Assembly: GCF_003325355.1 (NCBI RefSeq)
Contig: NZ_CP030850.1
Span: 2,604,001-2,668,000, forward strand
From: Runella rosea
Lineage (GTDB): Bacteria > Bacteroidota > Bacteroidia > Cytophagales > Spirosomataceae
Direction: 5' to 3'
DNA length: 64,000 bases
Every line of letters begins with the position of its first letter. The first letter of the stretch is position 1. The notes beneath the pieces are model-generated. The model ran no database searches, was not told the DNA's origin, and was given only the letters and a program-made list of their open reading frames with translations. The position numbers and the translations under genes are program-made. Below, piece after piece: positions 1 through 7,962 of this stretch.

Positions 1-971
1 TGCTCAATGTTGTTTCGACTCATAAAATCACCATCTACGTAATAAATCACCTCATCAGAGTCGATATTAGAATGATTGTAGGGTGCTGGGATGGCCTTAG
101 GATGATAGTCATACAGTCGCGGACAAAACGAACACACCACAAATGCGCTCGTCTCAAAGGTCTGGTGTACAGGCGGTGGTTGATGAATACGCCCCGTAAT
201 AGGCTCAAAATTATGAATCGAAAAGCCATAGGGAAAATTGTATCCATCCCACCCAACCACGTCAAACGGATGCGTAGGGTAGAGCATTTCGTAGATTTTC
301 CCCTGTTTTTTGATTTTCATTACAAAATCTCCTTCTACATCGTGGGTTTCGAGTTCTTCGGGAAGTTTGTAATCACGCTCACAATAAGGCGACTGTTCGA
401 GCAACTGTCCAAACCAATTTCGGTACCGCTTGGGCGTATAAATCGGATGAAAAGACTCCGTAATCAGCAGCCGATTATCTTCAGAATCAAACTCGATTTG
501 ATAAATAATACCCCTTGGAATGACCAGATAATCACCGTATTCAAACGGAATATTTCCGAGTTGAGTACGCAGTTTTCCCGAACCTCGGTGGATAAACAAC
601 AACTCGTCGGCATCAGCATTTTTGTAAAAATATGAGGTCAACGATTGGCGCGGTGCCGCCAGACTGATATGCACATCGCTATTGACCAAAAGCCTTGTTC
701 GGCTTTCTAAAAAATCTTCTTTCGGCGGTACGTCAAAGCCTTTGAGGAGCCGCGCTTTTATTCCCTTTTCGACGGCGATTTTAGGAGAAACATCCGTTTC
801 TGACAAAATCTCTTTGACCATCGTGGGCCGATGCACATGGTACATCAATGACGACATTCCATCGAAGCCGACGGTGCCAAAAAGTTGTTCGTAGTATAGT
901 CCTCCGTCGGGCTTCTCAAATTGAGTGTGCCGTTTGGGAGGAATTTTGCCGAGTTTATGATAAATAGGCAT
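1..971 (-). CDS. hmgA: Homogentisate 1,2-dioxygenase, partial (C-terminus beyond left edge)
   Basis: Opens the aromatic ring of homogentisate to maleylacetoacetate in tyrosine and phenylalanine breakdown; a cytoplasmic non-haem iron enzyme. The reading frame runs from the ATG at 969-971 to the window edge without a stop, giving about 323 of an expected ~385 residues. The start (MPIYHKLGKIPPKRHTQFEK), the stretch GGLYYEQLFGTVGFDGMSS and the cupin region with FIHRGSGKLRTQLG, DYLVIPRG and HPPPVHQTFE-like text follow the bacterial family. The visible end, GDFMSRNNIE, lies just before the expected iron-binding His/Glu segment, so those ligands cannot be checked. The gene is divergent from the glutaminase gene and shares with it a 318-nt upstream region holding a large inverted repeat. 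Confidence 0.93.
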   Translation of the reverse strand, partial: MPIYHKLGKIPPKRHTQFEKPDGGLYYEQLFGTVGFDGMSSLMYHVHRPTMVKEILSETDVSPKIAVEKGIKARLLKGFDVPPKEDFLESRTRLLVNSDVHISLAAPRQSLTSYFYKNADADELLFIHRGSGKLRTQLGNIPFEYGDYLVIPRGIIYQIEFDSEDNRLLITESFHPIYTPKRYRNWFGQLLEQSPYCERDYKLPEELETHDVEGDFVMKIKKQGKIYEMLYPTHPFDVVGWDGYNFPYGFSIHNFEPITGRIHQPPPVHQTFETSAFVVCSFCPRLYDYHPKAIPAPYNHSNIDSDEVIYYVDGDFMSRNNIE

Positions 972-1101
972 AATTTTTCACAATAAGATACAAAAAAGTA
1001 TGCGCTAAATTACAAAATAAAAATGCCAAGGCAATAGTTGCTTTAACAAATAAATAGCAATCTATGTATCTAACTCATGACAAATACACATTTCTTTGGA
1101 G

Positions 1102-1148
1102 CACAACCATGAAAATTGGAAATCAAGTTTTGAATTTTCATGGTTGTG
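1102..1148. promoter_or_regulatory. Perfect 16-bp inverted repeat between divergent genes
   Basis: The arm CACAACCATGAAAATT (1102-1117) is repeated exactly as its reverse complement at 1133-1148, with a 15-nt spacer. It sits in the 972-1289 gap between hmgA (minus) and the glutaminase gene (plus). Both are transcribed away from it, so it is not a terminator of either. It could be an operator, an RNA structure in a leader, or a remnant of a small mobile hairpin. Nothing else coding is seen in this gap. Confidence 0.6.
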
Positions 1149-1289
1149 TATCATCATTTACCCCAAAATATTGGCAAAATCTTAGCACTACTATAAAAGC
1201 CGTTCATTTTTAATTGAGTATAACCATAAAACAAATGTTTTTATAATCTAACGCCATATCTTAGAATCCAAAAAGTAACCCCGAAACCC

Positions 1290-3785
1290 ATGCAACAACG
1301 AATTTATGTAAATGCCGCATTTGGCTATTCGCTTTGCCTCATTGCGCTTTTGTCCCTCACCCTACAAGCCCAAACCCTCCGCCCACCGGCCTATCCGCTC
1401 ATTACCCACGATCCTTATTTTAGCATTTGGTCGGAGGGTGACCGCCTGACGGATGTAGCAACTACCCACTGGACCAGCAAGCCACAATCAATGGAAGGGA
1501 TTGTGCGCGTAGATGGCAAAGCCTATCAATTTATGGGTGCAACGCCCATCCAATATAAATCCGTTTTATCCACGGGAGCCGATGCCAACGTCGCGGTCAA
1601 ATACACTTTTGAAAAGCCTAGTGAAAGTTGGAAAGAAGGCAATTTTGACGATGCTAAATGGCAAACGGGGCGACTTCCGTTTGGTTCGCACACCGACCGC
1701 AGTCACCTTTCTTGGACCAAAGGTGGGGTCTGGATTCGGCGCACGTTTGATTGGGACGGCCAAACCGACCCAAGCGCCCTTCGACTAATGCTGGCCTACA
1801 ACGACGAAGTAGAAGTGTTTCTCAACGGTATTCCCCTCTATGAACATCACAGCGTAGCAGAAGATTACCGTCCGTACACTATTCCCGCCAAAGCACTGCA
1901 AACATTAAAAAAAGGCAAAAACCTGTTGACGATTTATGCACTGCACACCAGCGGAAATGCCTTTATTGACGCGGGCCTTGCCCAAGAAATTAAAGCCGAG
2001 CCGCTTCCGTTGGCCGAGCAAACCAAGGCCGAACTTACCGCCACCAAAACAACATATAGCTTCAAGGCGGGAGGTATAAATCTGACCGTCAGCTTTTTGT
2101 CCCCTCTTTTATTAAACGACCTTGAAGTAACGGCTCGGCCCGTCAGCTACATCACTTATTCGGTGCAATCCAACGACGCCAAACCCCACGATGTACAATT
2201 GTTTACGGGAATAGCAGGCACCGTTGCTACCAACTTACCCAATCAAGAAGTAGTAACAAACAACGGTAAAGCAGCCAACCTAAACTGGCTGTCTATCGGC
2301 ACCAAAGAGCAACCGCTGCTCAAGAAAAAAGGCGATGATGTACGCATTGACTGGGGTTATGCCTACTTAGCGGTTCCTCAAAACGGACAAACCCAACTCG
2401 CAAGCGGTGCATTTAGGGCGTTGAAAGAAAACTTTGTTAACATTCAAACCTCATCGACTGCTGTTTCTGTAGGTACGGCCACCGACATGGCCTTGAGCGC
2501 GATTGTTAACGTTGGAAAAGTAGAAAACACGCTTAAAACAAGTCATTTGCTCCTGGCATACGATGACGTATACTCGGTTCAGTATTTTGGCACAAATTTG
2601 CGCCCGTGGTGGAATCGGACGGGTAAAGTGACCATCGAACAACTCCTGACATTGGCCGAAAAAGAGTATCCCGCTATTCAAATAAAATGTGCCGAATTCG
2701 ATAAAACCATTGAAAACGACGCATTCAAAGTGGGCGGCAAACAATACGCCGAACTCTGCAACTTAGCCTATCGTCAAGCCATTGCTGCCCACAAAATAGT
2801 GGCCAAACCCAACGGTGAGCTGTTGTTTTTCTCAAAAGAAAACTTCTCTAACGGCTCCATCGGCACCGTAGATGTGACGTACCCTTCGGCACCGTTGTTT
2901 TTGGCATACAATATCGAGTTGATGAAAGGAATGTTGCGACCCATCTTCGATTACAGCGAAAGCGGTCAATGGACCAAGCCCTTCCCTGCCCATGACGTAG
3001 GAACCTATCCACTAGCCAACGGACAAACTTACCCCGAAGACATGCCCGTGGAAGAAGGCGGCAATATGCTCCTGCTTACGGCCGCCGTTGCCGCCGCCGA
3101 AGGAAACGCAGATTTTGCCAAACAACACTGGAAAACGCTCTCTACTTGGGTGGAATTTCTAGAAAGGGATGGTTTTGACCCTGCCAATCAGCTTTGCACC
3201 GACGATTTTGCGGGGCATTTGGCCCGTAACGCCAACCTTTCCATCAAAGCTATTTTGGGGATTGCCGCTTACGGACAGCTTGCTCAGAAAATCGGAGACG
3301 CGGCTACTGGCAAGAAATACCTCGACTTGGCCCGCAGCCTAGCCACGCGTTGGCAAACGATGGCCGATGTGGGCGACCACTACGCCTTGACGTTCGACAA
3401 GGGCAATACATGGTCACAGAAGTACAATTTGGTTTGGGACAAGCTGTTGAAATTTAACGTTTTCCCCCCTTCGGTGGCGGAGAAGGAAATCAAATATTAC
3501 CTCAAAATACAGCAACCCTACGGCCTACCGCTCGACAGTCGCAAGACCTATACCAAATCCGACTGGATTTTGTGGACGGCCGTACTGGCGCAATCGCCCG
3601 CTGATTTTCAATCCCTGATGCAGCCGGTTTGGAAATTTGCCAACGAAACCCAACCTCGCACACCCCTTACCGATTGGCACGAAACCCCCAACGCCAAGCG
3701 TGTAGGATTCACCGCCCGCTCGGTCGTGGGAGGGTATTATATGAAAGTGTTAGAGGAAAAACTGGCTAAGAAGCAGAAGAATTAA
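1290..3785 (+). CDS. Secreted DUF4965/DUF5127/DUF1793 glutaminase-family protein
   Basis: An 831-aa exported protein related to fungal glutaminase A, which hydrolyses L-glutamine to glutamate; the true substrate here is unproven. A signal peptide ends near residue 28 (LSLTLQAQ). Residues ~30-95 (PPAYPLITHDPYFSIWS, THWTSKPQSMEG) match the DUF4964 lead-in. Residues ~105-235 (FDDAKWQTGRLPFG, VWIRRTFDW, VFLNGIPLYEHH) look like an inserted galactose-binding jelly roll of the glycosidase type. DUF5127, DUF4965 (YRQAIAAHK, LFFSKENFSNGSIGTVDVTYPSAP) and the helical DUF1793 region (LCTDDFAGHLARNANLSIKAI, WHETPNAKRVGFTARSVVGG) follow. It stands alone, followed by a hairpin terminator. Family assignment is firm; enzyme activity is inferred. 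Confidence 0.88.
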   Translation: MQQRIYVNAAFGYSLCLIALLSLTLQAQTLRPPAYPLITHDPYFSIWSEGDRLTDVATTHWTSKPQSMEGIVRVDGKAYQFMGATPIQYKSVLSTGADANVAVKYTFEKPSESWKEGNFDDAKWQTGRLPFGSHTDRSHLSWTKGGVWIRRTFDWDGQTDPSALRLMLAYNDEVEVFLNGIPLYEHHSVAEDYRPYTIPAKALQTLKKGKNLLTIYALHTSGNAFIDAGLAQEIKAEPLPLAEQTKAELTATKTTYSFKAGGINLTVSFLSPLLLNDLEVTARPVSYITYSVQSNDAKPHDVQLFTGIAGTVATNLPNQEVVTNNGKAANLNWLSIGTKEQPLLKKKGDDVRIDWGYAYLAVPQNGQTQLASGAFRALKENFVNIQTSSTAVSVGTATDMALSAIVNVGKVENTLKTSHLLLAYDDVYSVQYFGTNLRPWWNRTGKVTIEQLLTLAEKEYPAIQIKCAEFDKTIENDAFKVGGKQYAELCNLAYRQAIAAHKIVAKPNGELLFFSKENFSNGSIGTVDVTYPSAPLFLAYNIELMKGMLRPIFDYSESGQWTKPFPAHDVGTYPLANGQTYPEDMPVEEGGNMLLLTAAVAAAEGNADFAKQHWKTLSTWVEFLERDGFDPANQLCTDDFAGHLARNANLSIKAILGIAAYGQLAQKIGDAATGKKYLDLARSLATRWQTMADVGDHYALTFDKGNTWSQKYNLVWDKLLKFNVFPPSVAEKEIKYYLKIQQPYGLPLDSRKTYTKSDWILWTAVLAQSPADFQSLMQPVWKFANETQPRTPLTDWHETPNAKRVGFTARSVVGGYYMKVLEEKLAKKQKN

Positions 3786-3794
3786 ATGCTACAA

Positions 3795-3826
3795 CCCTTG
3801 GGCTGTGTATTTGCATAGCCCAAGGG
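3795..3826 (+). terminator. Hairpin after glutaminase gene
   Basis: CCCTTGGGCT (3795-3804) pairs with AGCCCAAGGG (3817-3826) across a 12-nt loop, 10 nt after the stop codon. No clear T-run follows. The inner text GGGCTGTGTAT..GCA.AGCCC recurs in the hairpin at 60841-60882. Confidence 0.55.
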
Positions 3827-3882
3827 ACAGATGCAAAGATATAGGCTCAAAATTCAATAAAACACTTTTCCCTAAATTCTTG

Positions 3883-4024
3883 CTAAAATTTTAAATGATC
3901 TTCCTTCCATTTTACTTTACCAAAATATTTACTGGTATCTAATCCGAGCGGTTTAGGTTGCGCTTTTTTTGAGTTTTTTCTCAATTTCAGCGGGAGTAGT
4001 ATTTTTGGTGATTGTAGTCATCAT
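3883..4024 (-). pseudogene. Frameshifted small antitoxin-like gene
   Basis: Reading from the ATG at 4022-4024 gives M-MTTITKNTTPAEIEKKLKK, then a premature stop. Removing one A from the run of seven A residues on the minus strand restores a frame reading AQPKPLGLDTSKYFGKVKWK and ending at a stop at 3883-3885. The joined ~46-aa product resembles the short Bacteroidota proteins, often annotated as toxin-antitoxin antitoxins, that begin M(T/S)TI..N..PAEI.K.L.K and carry a G.D..KY.GK.KW.ED block. The usual acidic end (DPL.IQ...RDEW) is missing, and no toxin gene follows. It is therefore read as a decayed remnant. A sequencing error in the homopolymer would repair the frame but not the short C-terminus. 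Confidence 0.55.
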
Positions 4025-4044
4025 TTTAATATGATTTAATGCAT

Positions 4045-4776
4045 TTAAAAAAAACGACGGTACTTTTCAGGAGTAATATCTTCCCCGTCTCGTATCATAA
4101 GAACACTATTCCATGTCCCAATACCAAATCGATTAGCGTCAAAGTCAATATATTTTTCCTGTACAGTTTTACCCGCTAATTGCTTTGTAATATACATCCT
4201 TGATTTGGTTGTAGCAGGACTTCTGTAAAATTTACCCCGCACAATTATAGTGTTTTCATCAAACCCTACAGGTCTTTTTTTTATCAAAAATTTACCTGTT
4301 AAAGTTACAAATTCGTATTCCCACCAATCACGCGTTATCAACGTAAATTTACGTTCTTCATCCTGTAATTCAAAATCCAATAACCACTCAAAGTGACCTA
4401 TACTTCTTCTTATCATTAAGCTGTCAACCTGAAAATCCTTCCAACTGTAGGTATAAGTATGATGGCCATCTTCATAAAAAAAGAGCATTTTCTCAGAATC
4501 ATTGGGTTTTTCTCCAATTGGGTAATCATTTATAAAAATTACTTTTCTGCAATCGTTTGTAACAATTCCCTCTTTATTATAGAAACCACTGTCTGGAATT
4601 GAATAAATTGGCTTTATAGAACCATTAGTAAACATCTCCCATTTTAATTTCTTCCTGATGCTCTTATTCATTTTCAAAACACATCCATTGTATTTACTCA
4701 CAAAGAAGCTATTAAGCCTTGGCTCATCAAATGAACAGCAAAGAAATACAAGAATGATTATTGCAACTTTATTCAT
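4045..4776 (-). CDS. Hypothetical exported protein
   Basis: A 243-aa protein of unknown function. The ATG at 4776 is preferred over an upstream TTG. Residues 1-17 (MNKVAIIILVFLCCSFDEP) form a hydrophobic export signal; the cysteines lie near the end of it, but the fit to a lipobox is poor. The mature part is rich in aromatic and charged residues (SWKDFQVDSLMIRRSIGHFEWLL, RDWWEYEFV), consistent with a beta-rich periplasmic protein. The gene is AT-rich compared with its neighbours and lies next to the antitoxin-like remnant, so this small patch may be acquired DNA. No family recognised. Confidence 0.6.
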   Translation of the reverse strand: MNKVAIIILVFLCCSFDEPRLNSFFVSKYNGCVLKMNKSIRKKLKWEMFTNGSIKPIYSIPDSGFYNKEGIVTNDCRKVIFINDYPIGEKPNDSEKMLFFYEDGHHTYTYSWKDFQVDSLMIRRSIGHFEWLLDFELQDEERKFTLITRDWWEYEFVTLTGKFLIKKRPVGFDENTIIVRGKFYRSPATTKSRMYITKQLAGKTVQEKYIDFDANRFGIGTWNSVLMIRDGEDITPEKYRRFF

Positions 4777-4875
4777 AATCAAAATTCCTTCGGATGTAAT
4801 TTATCAATTTTACAATTAATGAACAAATCTGTTTACTAACCCCTTTCTTTTTCCAAGGTTTTACAAAAACAAAAA

Positions 4876-4902
4876 AGTGGTCAGCAAAACTTGCTGACCA
4901 CT
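4876..4902 (-). terminator. Intrinsic terminator of the 602-aa gene
   Basis: A 12-bp perfect stem (AGTGGTCAGCAA / TTGCTGACCACT) with a 3-nt loop. On the minus strand it is followed by TTTTTTGTTTTTG. It lies 36 nt after the stop codon of the gene at 4939-6747. Confidence 0.85.
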
Positions 4903-4938
4903 AGAAACAATTAAACCCACTAAACAAATATCCTACGT

Positions 4939-6747
4939 TTAGGCACTCACCGGAACGGGCACCGTCTTATTTCTTATCGTGTTTTCAAACTGATTTAACT
5001 CCTCTTTCATCTCTTCCAAATAACGTTCCGCTTCGTTTTTGAGAGAAGGAATGAGTTCTTTGTAATAAGCGACGCCTTGCAAAAGATTGTTTTGAAAGAG
5101 TTGCAGATAGCGCACCTTTTTGGTGGTTAGATTGTCTGCACTTTTCTTCAACTCATCGTCAAAATATTTTACGTACATTCTTAATTCATTCACAAACAGG
5201 TTGGAACGCTTCACGGAGTTGAGCAAATTCAGGCGCCCATAAATGTGGTCAACCATCTGCTGCAACGTAAACACCCCCGAGAAATACGCCAAATTGGGCC
5301 CCGGACAAATCGTCACGGCGTTGAGGTTGTGCGCAGGTTTGAGCCCTTCACTCAACAACGCCGACGCGCCCAGCCCTTCGCAAAGGCAATCCTTTTCCGT
5401 TACTTCTGCCAGCTGCGCCTCGTAGGCTTGGGGCGAAAGGTTTTGTTCTTTCAACTGATTGATTTTCAGATGCTGGTATTGGCGAGAAGCCGCACAAATC
5501 GGAATTTCGGTAAATTCGGTATTGGCCACCAAAAACTTTTTATAGCAAGGACTTCCCGGACGATTCTTCGCAATCCGTGCCGCCAGCTGATGCTGAGCGG
5601 TACTTTTCCGAAAGTTATTGAACGGAATTCCCAGCGGTGAGGCATGACTCAAATAATAATCATCAGGCTTAGCGGTAGCGAGTGCTTGGAGCGTATTTTC
5701 GTCGACACTCGTGGCTTCGGGCACCAACAAAAACGGACTGCCCCAGCCCGTAGCGTCGGCCTGATAATAGTCGAGCAAAAAGGAATTTTCGTTGGCCGTG
5801 CCAATGCCTCCCTGCACCGTGACACGAAGTACAGGTTGGGTTTCAAACGTAGGTACACCTTTGGCCGTCAGGGCTTGGTTGCACATCGTCCACAACTCCG
5901 CCGCCAGTGCTTCTCGATTGGCTTTAAATTCCTCCATGATTGGCCCCAGCAATAAGCCATCGGTCGCAAAAGCATGGCCGCCGCAGTTCAATCCCGATTC
6001 AATTCTGAATTCTGACACCCACAAACCCTTTTTGGCCAATATTTTACCTTGGGTCAAGGCCGAGCGATAATCGCTTACCTTCAATACAATCTTCTTTTTT
6101 AAATAGCCTTTTTCATCTGGAAAAAAGTCACTGAAAGTGTCAATGTAAGCGTACAAACGCGGATTGTATCCCGCCGAGAAAACCACCGATGATTCTAAAT
6201 CACTTTGGGCAAAACCTCGTAAACTGGAAAGAGCGTCTGAAAATTCTTTGGGCAACATTTCTCCGTCTTTGGTATAATTATTTCGGTCTACTTTCGCCAT
6301 GATGTTGACATCAATGGCTCCCGCTTTGATTTCACCCCGTAGTTTTTCTTGCAACTGTGCTTTGGCTTCACCTTCCTCCAACGACATCATGGCATGGTAA
6401 AGTGCTTTGACCGACGAATCATCAGGGAGGAGTTCGAAGTATTTTACAATTTCGGTTCCCATCACAAACGGTAGATTTCGGAGCTTTTCTACCTGTTGTG
6501 TCACAATCCGATTGACCAGATTGAGGTATGACTGAATTCGTTTGGCGCGCCAATCTTCCACCTGCTCAGTGATGGGAACAAAAGTCTCATTTACCCACGG
6601 GCTGTACAACTCGCGGAGGCGCTCCATCAGTTCGTCTTCGATGATAGAAATAACCGACGAAATCCCAAATCTCGCCACTTTAATGGGCGATTCCATCGTA
6701 AATCCCAGCCCCATGACGGGAATATGAAATGTATGTTGTGTTGACAT
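4939..6747 (-). CDS. Conserved 602-aa protein, possibly FMN-binding TIM barrel
   Basis: Function unknown. The protein is cytoplasmic, without signal peptide or membrane segments. The central part has a pattern seen in nitronate monooxygenase/glutamate-synthase type FMN barrels: ESGLNCGGHAFATDG, then VTVQGGIGTANENSFLL followed by YQADATGWGSPFLLVPEAT, which resembles the GGI...GAD.V..G..F..T.E phosphate-binding loop. The C-terminal third carries several cysteines (SPCYKK, IPICAAS, KDCLCEGLG, TICPGPN) that could hold an Fe-S cluster or zinc. The last ~110 residues are charged and probably helical (KNEAERYLEEMKEELNQFENT). It is a single-gene unit with its own terminator. The FMN idea is an inference from pattern only. 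Confidence 0.75.
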   Translation of the reverse strand: MSTQHTFHIPVMGLGFTMESPIKVARFGISSVISIIEDELMERLRELYSPWVNETFVPITEQVEDWRAKRIQSYLNLVNRIVTQQVEKLRNLPFVMGTEIVKYFELLPDDSSVKALYHAMMSLEEGEAKAQLQEKLRGEIKAGAIDVNIMAKVDRNNYTKDGEMLPKEFSDALSSLRGFAQSDLESSVVFSAGYNPRLYAYIDTFSDFFPDEKGYLKKKIVLKVSDYRSALTQGKILAKKGLWVSEFRIESGLNCGGHAFATDGLLLGPIMEEFKANREALAAELWTMCNQALTAKGVPTFETQPVLRVTVQGGIGTANENSFLLDYYQADATGWGSPFLLVPEATSVDENTLQALATAKPDDYYLSHASPLGIPFNNFRKSTAQHQLAARIAKNRPGSPCYKKFLVANTEFTEIPICAASRQYQHLKINQLKEQNLSPQAYEAQLAEVTEKDCLCEGLGASALLSEGLKPAHNLNAVTICPGPNLAYFSGVFTLQQMVDHIYGRLNLLNSVKRSNLFVNELRMYVKYFDDELKKSADNLTTKKVRYLQLFQNNLLQGVAYYKELIPSLKNEAERYLEEMKEELNQFENTIRNKTVPVPVSA

Positions 6748-6993
6748 GTGGAAAACAGTGTTTTAATAAATGATTCGACGAAGGGGTATAAACGCATTCC
6801 CAACCCTTCAAAAATCGACATTTCTCAGCATGAAAATGATGATATAAATCAGTACTCGCTTGCGTTATTGACACAAATGCTTCACTTTAACTTCATTTTT
6901 TTGAATTATTTGACTGATAATTGAGTTTACACTTCTGCTAACAGTCGATAGACTACGCACATTACTTATCAAAACAAAACCCTCAAAAATCAA

Positions 6994-7821
6994 ATGAAAA
7001 AAGTTGTTGTACTTCTTTTTGTCTTATTTTCAGTAGGCGCATCGGCCCAGGGAATCAAGACACCCGCTCCCAGTCCAACCCAAACCCTCAAGCAAGACTT
7101 TGCGCTTTCTTCCATCGAAATCACTTATTCTCGCCCCGCCGCAAAAGGCCGTAAAATTTTTGGTGATTTGGTGCCTTTTGGTAAAATCTGGAGAACAGGT
7201 GCCAATGCAGCTACCAAAGTAACCTTCGGCGAAGATGTAAAAGTGGGTGGAGTACCAGTGAAAGCAGGTTCTTACGCTATCTATTCCGTACCAACCGCCA
7301 ACGATTGGGAAATTATCATCAACAAAGGTGCTAACAACAGCGGCTTAACGGGCTATAAAACCGAAGACGATGTAGCTCGTTTCAAAGTAGAATCGATGCA
7401 ATTGCCGATGATGATTGAGAATTTTACCATCATTTTGGGTAACCTAACCGCCTCTTCTGCCGATATTCAAATCCTGTGGGAAAATACCGCCGTACAAATC
7501 CCAGTTGTAGCCGACATCGATTCTAAAATCATGGCACAAATCAACACCGCCATGACCGTAGACAGCCGCCCGTATTTCCAAGCTGCCAGCTATTATTTTG
7601 ACAACGGCAAAGACATCAACAAAGCGTTGGAATGGGCCAACAAAGCCGTTGAAGCCCAGCCTACCGCGTATTGGGTAATGCACCTAAAAGCCAAAGTACA
7701 GGCTAAAGCAGGCGACAAAGCCGGCGCAAAAGCCACCGCCATGAAGTCGATGGAAATGGCTAAACAAGCCAAAAACGACGATTACGTGGTTCTGAACCAG
7801 AAGCTGATTGCGGGATTATAA
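6994..7821 (+). CDS. DUF2911 domain protein with C-terminal TPR-like region
   Basis: A 275-aa exported protein. The signal peptide ends at ASAQ (residue 19). Residues ~25-165 carry the DUF2911 signature (SSIEITYSRPAAKGRKIFGDLVPFGKIWRTGANAAT, then GSYAIYSVPTANDWEIIINK). Residues ~190-270 (YFQAASYYFDNGKDINKALEWANKAVEAQPTAYWVMHLKAKVQAKAGD) are helical repeats like TPRs. The biochemical role of DUF2911 proteins is not established; they are common in the Bacteroidota periplasm. It ends at a strong bidirectional terminator. Confidence 0.9.
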   Translation: MKKVVVLLFVLFSVGASAQGIKTPAPSPTQTLKQDFALSSIEITYSRPAAKGRKIFGDLVPFGKIWRTGANAATKVTFGEDVKVGGVPVKAGSYAIYSVPTANDWEIIINKGANNSGLTGYKTEDDVARFKVESMQLPMMIENFTIILGNLTASSADIQILWENTAVQIPVVADIDSKIMAQINTAMTVDSRPYFQAASYYFDNGKDINKALEWANKAVEAQPTAYWVMHLKAKVQAKAGDKAGAKATAMKSMEMAKQAKNDDYVVLNQKLIAGL

Positions 7822-7843
7822 TTTAAAATTCCTCAATGAATAT

Positions 7844-7880
7844 AAAAAAGCCCTTCCCAATGATTGGGAAGGGCTTTTTT
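7844..7880. terminator. Bidirectional intrinsic terminator
   Basis: AAAAAAGCCCTTCCCAAT (7844-7861) pairs with 7863-7880 as a near-perfect palindrome flanked by A- and T-runs. It serves the convergent genes at 6994-7821 and 7963-9891. Confidence 0.9.
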
Positions 7881-7962
7881 ATATTCCTCTATGGGCTACC
7901 CTTTTTTACATTATTTAAGAGCCAAGGAGGCAAAGTCCGCGATGATTAAATAACCAAAACCT

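Noticed and set aside
72-635. Plus-strand open frame at the left edge
   Set aside because: It is the antisense of homogentisate dioxygenase, whose minus-strand reading has clear family identity.
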